This document shows, piece after piece, positions 1 to 7,763 of a DNA stretch of 64,000 nucleotides. The stretch's first letter is position 1, and the number at the start of each line of letters is the position of its first letter. The position numbers were made by a program, and so were the translations under genes. Under the pieces are notes generated by a model. The model had not been told where the DNA came from, did not search any database, and worked only from the letters and a program-made list of their open reading frames with translations. This stretch comes from Spirochaetota bacterium. Lineage in GTDB: Bacteria > Spirochaetota > Brachyspiria > Brachyspirales > JACRPF01. The stretch is from NCBI GenBank assembly GCA_038043445.1, contig JBBTBY010000045.1:1-64000 (forward strand), given 5' to 3'.

Positions 1-810
1 GTATTCCTGGTCACGGTGCAGACGCAGGATACGGCGGTGTTCTCGAGCGGGATGCTCTCGGTAAGCGTACCGAGCAACGCCTTCTCCAACGAGATGTACG
101 TGGATATGCGCAAACCGAGCGATCACCAGTATCTGTATGCCGTCACCAATCGCCTCGCCGACATTGCGGCGGCGGACAGCGGAGTTACGGCCGGTACTAC
201 GGTGCTCGCCTCCTCTCTGTATCAGCTGGGTGCTATCGAAAGCAATCTCGTGGAATATCCGGGGACGCTCTCGAACAGCATGATACTTGAATTTACCTAT
301 ACCGATGCCGACCTTGTAAATGGAAGCGTCATAGCCGCCGGCAACAGCCTTACGGTAGTGGCGCTGACGCAGACCAACAGCACGTTCGCATGGATCGAGG
401 TGGCCGGTGCCACCAATGACATCGCGAACCGGAAAGTCCGTGTATCGGTGAATGCGACCGGCGTGTACGCCCTCAAAGGCAGGGCGAACAGGATAGCGCC
501 GAATTCGGATCTCTCTCGTGTGGGAACCTACCCGAACCCGTTCGACCTGCGATCGGCACCGAACATGTACGTTATCAATCTGCCGCTCGATGTGCAGTAT
601 GTCAAGGTGTACACGGCGGACGGCAGACTGCTGCGGACGCTCCTCCCTGGAAAGGGCATCGGGCCCATCGAGGTGCATGGCACGCGCTTTAACGGCGCCA
701 CATGGGACGGCAAGGACGAGAACAATAATTTCGTAAGGAGCGGATTGTATCTGCTCGAGATACGGACGCCGAACACCGCGGTGGTCAGGAAATTCGGATT
801 GAAGCGATAG
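1..810 (+). CDS. 3' end of a secreted protein with FlgD-like/T9SS-like C-terminal domain (partial)
   Basis: The frame is open from the window edge, so the start lies upstream and only the last 269 codons are seen. The final ~95 residues begin with Y-P-N-P-F and continue through V-K-V-Y-T-A-D-G-R-L-L, W-D-G-K-D-E-N-N and S-G-L-Y-L-L-E-I. This is the FlgD Ig-like/'type A sorting' fold that ends many large surface proteins of Bacteroidota, Ignavibacteria and candidate phyla. The part before it looks like beta-sandwich repeats. The stop is 1 nt before the ATG of a FadL/PorV-like barrel, so the two are probably co-transcribed. A surface or secreted location is inferred; the catalytic or binding role would be in the missing N-terminal part. 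Confidence 0.75.
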   Translation, partial: VFLVTVQTQDTAVFSSGMLSVSVPSNAFSNEMYVDMRKPSDHQYLYAVTNRLADIAAADSGVTAGTTVLASSLYQLGAIESNLVEYPGTLSNSMILEFTYTDADLVNGSVIAAGNSLTVVALTQTNSTFAWIEVAGATNDIANRKVRVSVNATGVYALKGRANRIAPNSDLSRVGTYPNPFDLRSAPNMYVINLPLDVQYVKVYTADGRLLRTLLPGKGIGPIEVHGTRFNGATWDGKDENNNFVRSGLYLLEIRTPNTAVVRKFGLKR

Positions 811-811
811 T

Positions 812-2071
812 ATGGAAAGAAAAAGAACACTTTGGAATGCAGCGGTCATCATCCTGGCGGCATCCGGCCTGTGGGCGCAGTCCATACTGAACATATCCCC
901 GTACCCGGTGGGGCAGGCGATGTCCGGCGCGTTCAGCGCATACGCAAAAGATTCCGAAGCGATGTTCTATAATCCTGCAGCGACGTGCTATGGGTACAAG
1001 AACGACATCTATGCGACCTACACGGCATGGCTCGCTGAGACCAGTCTCATGGCGATAAGTTATCGATACAAGGTCGACTCAAAACTTGCGTTCGGCGTTT
1101 CGCTCGGTGCTTTTTTCAGCGGCAACATCGACTACAGTCCTTTCGGAGCGTCGTCCCCGTTCACCCTCGATGCGCAGGGGTTCTGGGTATTGCCGCAGAC
1201 GGCCCAGTATAGTTACAGCGAGGTGCTCCTTACGCTCAATGCGAGCTATCTCATCACGCTCGGCGATATCATGATGGCCATCGGTGCGAACGCGAAACTG
1301 GGCGGCATGTCCTTCGATATGAGGTCACTAGCGGATAATGAGGGAGCGATGTTCGCCGCGCTCGATACCGGGATTCTTTTCCCCGTTCATGTGAACTTCG
1401 CGATAAGCGATGTGTGGCTCAAGCGCATCGTGCCCGAATATGTCGCGTTCACCTTCACCGACCTCGGCATCAATTTCGATCCATCCGGCCGGCTCACCGC
1501 TACGGGCACGGACATGGCGTTCCGCCTCGGCCTCGGTTTCAATCTGTTCGCGGCGAAATTCATATTCCTCGATCTGCCGTCGCGGTATAATCTGAAGATG
1601 GAGATGGATATTTCAAGCGATGATATCTACAGCATGGGCGCGATCAACGATTTCAATTTCAATAAAGTGATAACTTCACAGCTGCTCCTCGGCTTCAAGG
1701 CCAATCCGTCGGGCTTCTGGTTCTCAAGCGGTCTCTTCGTCGGGTTCGACATACTGAAGGTCATCTATTCGGTGGGGTATACGTTCACGCTCGCCGGATC
1801 GCTCGGGTACACCCATCAATTCTCGTTCAATGCCGATTTCGATTTCGATATCGTCGGGAGCATATTCGGCAAGGACGCGAAGACCGTGCAGGACGACAAG
1901 GTCAATCAGGGGGTCGCTGAGATCGTGAAGATAATACGCGTCGGCGAGTACAAGCAGGCGATCTACATACTGAAGCAGCTCCTTGAGAAATATCCCGATG
2001 ATCAGCGGCTTCAGAACATGCGCGACAGGCTGCGCGAGATCAATCCCGAGGTGGATTCGTTCTTCTACTGA
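812..2071 (+). CDS. FadL/PorV-like outer-membrane barrel (UPF0164-like)
   Basis: A protein of 419 residues with an N-terminal signal peptide (cleavage near L-W-A-Q-S, residue ~22) followed by A-M-S-G-A-F-S-A-Y-A-K-D and F-Y-N-P-A-A. That signature is typical of PorV/PorQ and the treponemal UPF0164 (FadL-like) family. Alternating polar/hydrophobic strands run to about residue 350. A helical TPR-like tail of ~55 residues (A-E-I-V-K-I-I-R-V-G-E-Y-K-Q-A) follows, probably periplasmic. The ATG overlaps nothing but follows the preceding stop by a single base, suggesting translational coupling to the sorting-domain protein. Transport or secretion-shuttle function is inferred from the family only. 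Confidence 0.72.
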   Translation: MERKRTLWNAAVIILAASGLWAQSILNISPYPVGQAMSGAFSAYAKDSEAMFYNPAATCYGYKNDIYATYTAWLAETSLMAISYRYKVDSKLAFGVSLGAFFSGNIDYSPFGASSPFTLDAQGFWVLPQTAQYSYSEVLLTLNASYLITLGDIMMAIGANAKLGGMSFDMRSLADNEGAMFAALDTGILFPVHVNFAISDVWLKRIVPEYVAFTFTDLGINFDPSGRLTATGTDMAFRLGLGFNLFAAKFIFLDLPSRYNLKMEMDISSDDIYSMGAINDFNFNKVITSQLLLGFKANPSGFWFSSGLFVGFDILKVIYSVGYTFTLAGSLGYTHQFSFNADFDFDIVGSIFGKDAKTVQDDKVNQGVAEIVKIIRVGEYKQAIYILKQLLEKYPDDQRLQNMRDRLREINPEVDSFFY

Positions 2072-2080
2072 GGGCGTACT

Positions 2081-2821
2081 TCAGAGTATGCCGGAAAGGC
2101 GGTGCGTGATGGCATCGAGCGAGGCGCGGGCCCTCGATGAGGCGGCGGTATAGAACGGTATCTGACGTACACCGGCGTCGATGACGGCCTGTTCATGCGG
2201 TATCATATCGACGAGCACTATCTCGCGGTTCAATTTACTCCGCACGAGCGAGATGTAATGCGACACGTACCGCATCGCCATGCGGATGTCAGTGACGCGG
2301 TTTATCACGTAGTAGATGATGCACGACTCGTTGAATTCCTTCACATACGCTATGGTCTTATAGCTCCCGACGAGCGCCACCGGGTCCGGCATGGTGACGA
2401 TGATGACATCCGTTGACCGCGATACGAGTTCGAGCATGGTGCGATTGATGCCTGCACCCGCATCGAAAATGACCACATCATAGGGGAGCTTGAGCACCCC
2501 GTCGGCGAACCATTTCATCTGTGCAAGGGTTATGACGGCGTTCTTATTGAAATCGGAATAGTAGACAAGGACATCGATCCCGAATTTCGTCTGCTGCACC
2601 GCTGAGCGGAGATATTTCTCGCTGTTGTGCGAAAGGAGCTGCTTCAACCCGCATTGCGGGACGATGCCGAGGAGCGCGCCCACGGAGGGGAGCATGAAAT
2701 CCGAGTCGACGACAAGGACACGATAGCCGAAATTCCTCGCCATGGCGATGCCGACATTGACCGAGAACGTGGTCTTCCCCGTACCGCCCTTGCCGCTCGC
2801 TATCGTATAGACCTTCTTCAC
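2081..2821 (-). CDS. MinD/ParA-family (FlhG-like) P-loop ATPase
   Basis: A protein of 246 residues. The deviant Walker A motif K-G-G-T-G-K-T is at residues 11-17, followed by V-V-D-S-D-F-M-L-P (switch/Walker A' region) and a Walker B strand V-V-I-F-D-A-G-A-G. This is the SIMIBI MinD/ParA/FlhG class, which positions cell structures or couples ATP to membrane association. No clear C-terminal amphipathic membrane-targeting helix of the E. coli MinD type is visible, and no minC/minE or flagellar genes are adjacent. The start is GTG and overlaps the upstream gene's stop by 4 nt (GTGA), with A-A-G-G-A-A-G upstream as ribosome site. Its partner is therefore probably the coiled, tail-anchored protein encoded just before it. 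Confidence 0.85.
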   Translation of the reverse strand: MKKVYTIASGKGGTGKTTFSVNVGIAMARNFGYRVLVVDSDFMLPSVGALLGIVPQCGLKQLLSHNSEKYLRSAVQQTKFGIDVLVYYSDFNKNAVITLAQMKWFADGVLKLPYDVVIFDAGAGINRTMLELVSRSTDVIIVTMPDPVALVGSYKTIAYVKEFNESCIIYYVINRVTDIRMAMRYVSHYISLVRSKLNREIVLVDMIPHEQAVIDAGVRQIPFYTAASSRARASLDAITHRLSGIL

Positions 2822-3948
2822 CTCTTCTTCCTTTTCGTCTGCTTGAGCATCTTGTCTTCGCTCTCGATGTATTCCTTCAGATAATCCATGTTGATGCTCG
2901 GCCCGTCATCGCGCTGCGCCCGGCCTTTTTTTCGGAAGAAGATGAACGCTGCGCCCGCAAAAAGTACACCGATGCCGAGTACGATAAGAAGGAGCGGCGA
3001 CCACGGTGATGCCCCCGCCGGCGATGCGTTCGATACGCTCTTTGTGCGCATGGCGCCGTCGTTCTGTGCGGGGACAGAGAGGAAGTCGTAGCGGCGCGCA
3101 TTGTTGAGCGTAAGAAGGTTGATCCGCGCGTTCTCTTCTTCCATCCGCTGCATGCGCTGCTGGAGCTCTATCATGGTGTAGAAATAATTGCTGTAGATGC
3201 CCATGAGCTTGGAAACGTTCTCGCTCTGCATGTCCAGGTAGTTGAGGTACAGGTCCATCTGATTGGACAGCGTGAACCAGTTCGTGGTGAATTCGGATCT
3301 CAGCACCGCGTTCGTGATGATGTTCGTGTATTTACGCACATCATCGATGTCATTGCTCACGACCTTCGCGAAGATCTGAAAGTTGGTCAGGATGAACTGC
3401 TGCAGATTGCGGAGCGCTTCCTTGTTTATCGTGCTGTTCGTCTGCTTGTCCTGCATGACCGCCTGGAGATCATTGCTGAATTTGGTCACGAACTCCTCGA
3501 GCTGCCTGCGTTCCTGGTAGCGCGCGCGCGTGTGCTGCTTGACCTCCACGAGCTTGACCATCACATGGCTCATCGATACGGCGATGATCTGATAATCAAG
3601 GACGAGGTATGCGTCGAGCGCCGATTTCAGGTATTTGCGGCAGAATATTATCGCCGTGTCGTTCGACGAGGTGTTCGGGAGCAGGGCGTCACCCGACACA
3701 TTGGATGAGCCGGCCTTGACGAGACTTTTACACTCGGTCACTATCGCCGATGCGCTGTTCTCCGCTTCGGTGAACGTATTGTATGCGGCATGGTAGTCAT
3801 TGCGGTACAGAAAATTGAAGCCGCGCTCGATAACATCGCGTATCTGAATTATCGTGTTCGCATTGAATTGGACTTTATCGTCCTGGGCATGGCAATTGAA
3901 CGCCAGCGTACTTGAGAACAGCAGAAGAAGTAGGATCTTCGTATGCAT
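2818..3948 (-). CDS. Exported coiled protein with C-terminal membrane anchor
   Basis: I chose the ATG at 3948 over the upstream TTG and ATG because it begins a clean signal peptide (M-H-T-K-I-L-L-L-L-L-F, ending near C-H-A-Q). The mature protein of ~350 residues is almost all helical, with heptad-like segments (residues ~20-280). It ends with a linker rich in A/S/P, a single membrane helix (L-L-L-I-V-L-G-I-G-V-L-F-A-G-A-A) and a basic tail (T-K-R-K-K-R). The body would sit in the periplasm with a short cytoplasmic tail. The 4-nt overlap with the MinD-like ATPase suggests the two act together, for instance an envelope protein positioned by the ATPase. I do not recognise the family. Confidence 0.7.
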   Translation of the reverse strand: MHTKILLLLLFSSTLAFNCHAQDDKVQFNANTIIQIRDVIERGFNFLYRNDYHAAYNTFTEAENSASAIVTECKSLVKAGSSNVSGDALLPNTSSNDTAIIFCRKYLKSALDAYLVLDYQIIAVSMSHVMVKLVEVKQHTRARYQERRQLEEFVTKFSNDLQAVMQDKQTNSTINKEALRNLQQFILTNFQIFAKVVSNDIDDVRKYTNIITNAVLRSEFTTNWFTLSNQMDLYLNYLDMQSENVSKLMGIYSNYFYTMIELQQRMQRMEEENARINLLTLNNARRYDFLSVPAQNDGAMRTKSVSNASPAGASPWSPLLLIVLGIGVLFAGAAFIFFRKKGRAQRDDGPSINMDYLKEYIESEDKMLKQTKRKKR

Positions 3949-4100
3949 GGTTATCCGCTTTTCGATACTCCGCATGTACTGCAATTATCGGTACTATTCA
4001 CAGGCCCGTTGAGGAATATTTTCCACGTGAATATATTATATAATGGAAGATATCACAAGCACGTAAGCCGTCGGACTGAGGTGTCGGGCCGGGCATACCG

Positions 4101-4128
4101 TTGAAAATACGGGGATTTATTGTATCCT
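4101..4128 (+). promoter_or_regulatory. Putative sigma-70 promoter for the radical SAM gene
   Basis: TTGAAA (4101-4106), 16-bp spacer, TATCCT (4123-4128). It ends 28 nt before the ATG at 4157, which has AAGGAG as ribosome site. An AT-rich palindrome ATTATATAAT (4034-4043) further upstream may serve the divergent gene. Confidence 0.45.
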
Positions 4129-4156
4129 ATTGACAGAGCGAGGGTAAGGAGATCTC

Positions 4157-5347
4157 ATGCACCGTAATATCTCACTGGTACCGAAACTGTTCTTAAGCAA
4201 TCCCGACAAGGCGCTGTATATGGCGGAGGGCTTTCTCGCCCAGGTGCGCGCACGGGAGATAGACTATCACAATCCCGACGGGGTGAGCAATGAGCTCCCG
4301 CTCATCACGTTCAAGCTCACATCGATATGCAATCTTCGCTGCGTCATGTGCGGCCAGCGCGGGAAGATGGGTACGCTGAAAGGTGAGTTCGCGGCGAAAG
4401 AGGCGGAGCATCTGGTCTCCATCGATCAATACAAGCGTTTGACGGATGAGGTCGCCGATAAGGTGAAGGCGTTCTATGTGTGGGGCGGCGAGCCGTTCCT
4501 CTACCCCAATTTCATGGAATTGGCCGCCTACATGGCGAAAAAGATCCCTGTGTTCACGGTGAATACCAACGGGACACTGCTTGCGCCGCATGCCGCTGAG
4601 ATCGTTCGTGACCGCTGGACGGGATTTTTCATCTCCCTCGACGGTTTTCGCGAGACGAACGACGCCATTCGCGGCGAGGGTTCGTATCAGAAGGTCATCG
4701 ACGGGATACATGCCATCAATGCGGAGAAAAAGAAGCAGAACTCGTCACTGCCGCATGTGGGTATCGTCACGACCGTAAGCAATCTGAACTATCTTGACCT
4801 TGACAAGCTCGTTGAGGCTACCAAGGACATCGGCCTCTCATGGCATATCATCAATCTCGGCACGTACCTGACCGATGCGATCGGGCAGAAGCAGCGTGCG
4901 TACATGAAAGAGCATCTTGAATACGATCCCCATTATTGGAAGGGGTTCACGAGCGGATATAATGAAGGGATCGATGGTGAGCGCTTTTCCGAGATACTTG
5001 CACGCGCCCATAAGATACAGTCCGATCATCCGGTGATCACGGTCCCGGTCATAGACCCCAGGGCCATCGGTTCGTATTACAGCGACCTCGAAGCCGTTGT
5101 ACGCGATCAATGTCTTGCCCCCTGGTTCTCGGTGAACATCAATTATAACGGGGATGTGCATTTCTGCGCCGATTATCCGGATTATGTCATCGGCAATATC
5201 AAGGAAACACCGCTTCTCGAGATGTACAATAACACGCGTGCGCGTAAATTCCGACTGGAGCTTGCGAACGCCCCTGACGGTATTTTCCCTGCCTGTAAGC
5301 GCTGCTATCAGCTCATGCTCTGCGGGCATCGGAGGAAAGGGTTCTAG
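4157..5347 (+). CDS. Radical SAM/SPASM-domain protein
   Basis: A protein of 396 residues. The radical SAM cluster motif is C58-N-L-R-C62-V-M-C65, followed by the G-G-E motif (W-G-G-E-P-F) and N-T-N-G that shape the SAM-binding barrel. The C-terminal third carries further cysteines (C-L-A-P-W, F-C-A-D-Y, A-C-K-R-C, L-M-L-C-G-H), as expected for a SPASM or twitch auxiliary 4Fe-4S site. Such proteins modify peptides, sugars or cofactors. Nothing next to it (no small peptide gene) identifies a substrate. It appears monocistronic, with its own promoter and a good ribosome site (A-A-G-G-A-G, 7 nt from ATG). Confidence 0.85.
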   Translation: MHRNISLVPKLFLSNPDKALYMAEGFLAQVRAREIDYHNPDGVSNELPLITFKLTSICNLRCVMCGQRGKMGTLKGEFAAKEAEHLVSIDQYKRLTDEVADKVKAFYVWGGEPFLYPNFMELAAYMAKKIPVFTVNTNGTLLAPHAAEIVRDRWTGFFISLDGFRETNDAIRGEGSYQKVIDGIHAINAEKKKQNSSLPHVGIVTTVSNLNYLDLDKLVEATKDIGLSWHIINLGTYLTDAIGQKQRAYMKEHLEYDPHYWKGFTSGYNEGIDGERFSEILARAHKIQSDHPVITVPVIDPRAIGSYYSDLEAVVRDQCLAPWFSVNINYNGDVHFCADYPDYVIGNIKETPLLEMYNNTRARKFRLELANAPDGIFPACKRCYQLMLCGHRRKGF

Positions 5348-5369
5348 CGGCACAGAGCCGGTCCTGCGG

Positions 5370-5398
5370 TTGCATCCGTGTGATTCTTCATATATAAT
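5370..5398 (+). promoter_or_regulatory. Sigma-70 promoter for the SurA-like lipoprotein
   Basis: TTGCAT (5370-5375), 17-bp spacer, TATAAT (5393-5398), 30 nt before the start at 5429. The match to the consensus is close. Confidence 0.65.
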
Positions 5399-5428
5399 GT
5401 ACGCAATAATTCACGAGGGACGGTATCT

Positions 5429-6472
5429 ATGTTCTGGAAGTGTGTTCCGGTCGTTTTCATCTCGATATGGCTCGTATCCTGCAGCGGCGGTCCGTGGGTA
5501 GCACGCATCGACGGCAATCATCCCATCACCCTGTCGGATTTTCGCGACGAGTTCAAGTCGTTCGCCCGCATCTCGGGTCTTACGAAGTCCGACATCGAAC
5601 GTTTTTACGATAACGAGGACGAAAAGCGCGAATTCCTCGCTAAAATGGTCGACAAGGAGATGATCTATCTTGCCGCCATCAAAGAGAAGATCGATACGAA
5701 CGCTTCGGTAAAGAAAACATTGCTTGAGCAGACGGAGAATCAGATCGTACAGTTCTATGCCTATTCGCTCATCGGTACGAATGCGAACGTAACGGAGGCC
5801 GAGACGATGGCCGCGTTCCGCGAGCTCTCCCCGCGGCTTGCGATGATGAACGGCGGCCGCCCTGTGGCGTATCAGAGCGTACAGCGCGAGATAACCGGCA
5901 TGGTCGCGCAGAAGAAACTCACCGAAAAGTACAAGGAAGTCGTCGATGCGGCGAAGAAGGAATTCAATGTCGTCATAGACGCGGCGAAGGACCCGATGAT
6001 CGTGGCGGCCGGGGTGACGAACATCTCCAAGGCCGAGGTCGATGAAAAGGTGAAGAAGCTCGAGGAAGCGGGAGTAGTTCCCGCCGAGCGCCGCGGCGAG
6101 GTGCGAACGCTCACTATTGAGAATATTGCCGGGGTGACAGCGTTGAGGCTCAAGGCGAAGAAGACCGGGTACTGGAATGGCGCCGAGGCAAAGACCGCAG
6201 CCCGGCTTGCCAGGAAGCAGGTGCTCATCGAGGAGTACATCTCGCGCCGCATGAAGAACGTCCCCGCGGAACCGACGGAGGCCGAGCTCGATCAGATCAA
6301 TGCCGTGTACGGGAAACAGTACGGGCTCGATCAGATGCCCTATGGCGAACAGCGCAAACGTCTCATCATGATGGCCAAGCAGATACGCGTCGGGCAGCAG
6401 CAGAAGGCCATCGTGGACGCCCTTAAGGAGTCCCGGCGCATAGAAAAAAAGGTCGAAGCGATAAAGCAATAG
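5429..6472 (+). CDS. SurA/PrsA-like lipoprotein without an obvious parvulin domain
   Basis: A protein of 347 residues with a lipoprotein signal (I-W-L-V-S-C, lipobox Cys at residue 18). It continues V-A-R-I-D-G-N-H-P-I-T-L-S-D-F-R-D-E-F, the opening typical of SurA/PrsA chaperones (X-V-N-G-X-X-I-T-X-X-E/D-F). A charged helical body with coiled stretches follows. I cannot see the conserved parvulin peptidyl-prolyl isomerase core, so this looks like a holdase-type periplasmic chaperone anchored to a membrane. It is followed 58 nt later by the CRP-type regulator on the same strand. The start has G-A-G-G-G-A at a suitable distance. Confidence 0.65.
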   Translation: MFWKCVPVVFISIWLVSCSGGPWVARIDGNHPITLSDFRDEFKSFARISGLTKSDIERFYDNEDEKREFLAKMVDKEMIYLAAIKEKIDTNASVKKTLLEQTENQIVQFYAYSLIGTNANVTEAETMAAFRELSPRLAMMNGGRPVAYQSVQREITGMVAQKKLTEKYKEVVDAAKKEFNVVIDAAKDPMIVAAGVTNISKAEVDEKVKKLEEAGVVPAERRGEVRTLTIENIAGVTALRLKAKKTGYWNGAEAKTAARLARKQVLIEEYISRRMKNVPAEPTEAELDQINAVYGKQYGLDQMPYGEQRKRLIMMAKQIRVGQQQKAIVDALKESRRIEKKVEAIKQ

Positions 6473-6530
6473 TGCCGATAATCGAAATGAAGTACTATAC
6501 CCCCGGTGACGGGGACGACCGGACGGACGC

Positions 6531-7763
6531 ATGGCAGAGAATGCACCGAGCGCGCAGCTAGCGCTCGTCAGCTTCAATAAAGGCTCCTTCATCATCGTCG
6601 AAGGGAAGCGGGATAATGACTGCTTCTTCATAGTCAAGGCCGGACAAGTGCGCATTTCCAAGGAAGCGGATGTCGGGGAAGGCGAACAGACGATGAACCC
6701 CGGCGACTTCTTCGGCGTGGTATCCGCCATGAGCGGACACCTGCGCGAGGAAACGGCGGTGGCGCTCACCGATGTCTCGCTCATAGCCGTCAAGAAGGAC
6801 CAGTTCGGCATCCTCATCCAGAAGAACACCCCGCTCGCCATGAAGATAATCCGGAGCTTCAGCCAGAAGCTTCGTCACTTCGATCACTCCATCATGAAGA
6901 TATCGATGAAAGAGGAAAGCGTCGACGACCCGGAAAGCCTCTATTCCATCGGCGAGTATTATCATGATCTCGGCAACCGCAAGCTCGCGATGTACGCGTA
7001 CGTGCGCTACCTGCAGATCAATGCGCAGGGCATGAACGTGGCGAACGTGAAGGCTCGGCTCGGCGAACTTGGTGAGATAGACAATACCATCGGCAAGCCG
7101 GTGGTCGAGTTCAACATTCGCAAGCATGAAGGGGAATTCATATTCTGCGAGCATGAGCCGGGCAATGAACTCTACATACTCCAGGAAGGGAAAGTAAAGA
7201 TAACGAAGATCGTCGGCGGCAATGAAGTGCTCCTTGCTGTCCTTCAGGCCGGCGATATTTTCGGCGAAATGGCGATACTCGAGAACAAGCCGCGCAATGC
7301 ATCGGCGATATCCTACGGCGACACGCTGCTCCTTGCGGTGAACAAAGCGAACGTCGAGGGCATGGTGAAGGCGCAGCCGCAGCTCGCCACGCGCCTCATT
7401 CAGATACTCTCGGAACGCATCTGGATGGCGTACCGCCAGCTCGCCAATCTCATGCTGAAAGACCCCGTCGGCAGGCTCTACGACATGCTCCTCACCCACA
7501 TCGAGAAGAACCATGTGCCCATAGAGAAGAAGAAGCCCTATGTGTTCACGTTCGGCGTCAAGGAACTCATCAGCATGGTGGGGCTCCCCGCCGGCGACGG
7601 GCGTGTTGCGATAACGAAGCTCATGGATAATAAGACCTTCTCGCTCAAGGACAATAAGCTCATGGTCGCCGATATCGATGAAGTGCAGCGTCAGACCGAA
7701 TACTTCCGCAAGATGTCCCTCCTTGACAAGAAAAGAGAGCAGGCGAAAACAACGTTCCGCTGA
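6531..7763 (+). CDS. Double cyclic-nucleotide-domain CRP/FNR-family regulator
   Basis: A protein of 410 residues, about twice the usual CRP length. A first cyclic-nucleotide-binding-like barrel spans residues ~10-115 (F-I-I-V-E-G...D-C-F-F-I-V-K-A-G-Q-V). A short helical TPR-like stretch (~125-185; L-Y-S-I-G-E-Y-Y-H-D-L-G-N-R-K-L-A-M-Y-A) follows, then a second, better conserved barrel (~195-310; E-L-Y-I-L-Q-E-G-K-V, G-D-I-F-G-E-M-A-I-L, P-R-N-A-S-A). The C-terminal segment (~330-390) resembles a Crp winged helix (F-T-F-G-V-K-E-L-I-S-M-V-G-L). The second barrel has the F-G-E-M-A-I-L phosphate-binding-cassette core and P-R-N-A-S, consistent with cAMP-type ligand binding. The first is degenerate. 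Target genes are unknown. Confidence 0.85.
   Translation: MAENAPSAQLALVSFNKGSFIIVEGKRDNDCFFIVKAGQVRISKEADVGEGEQTMNPGDFFGVVSAMSGHLREETAVALTDVSLIAVKKDQFGILIQKNTPLAMKIIRSFSQKLRHFDHSIMKISMKEESVDDPESLYSIGEYYHDLGNRKLAMYAYVRYLQINAQGMNVANVKARLGELGEIDNTIGKPVVEFNIRKHEGEFIFCEHEPGNELYILQEGKVKITKIVGGNEVLLAVLQAGDIFGEMAILENKPRNASAISYGDTLLLAVNKANVEGMVKAQPQLATRLIQILSERIWMAYRQLANLMLKDPVGRLYDMLLTHIEKNHVPIEKKKPYVFTFGVKELISMVGLPAGDGRVAITKLMDNKTFSLKDNKLMVADIDEVQRQTEYFRKMSLLDKKREQAKTTFR

Noticed and set aside
5411-6841. 476-codon open frame on the minus strand
   Set aside because: It lies opposite two well supported plus-strand genes with ribosome sites and domains, and its translation is low-complexity shadow sequence.
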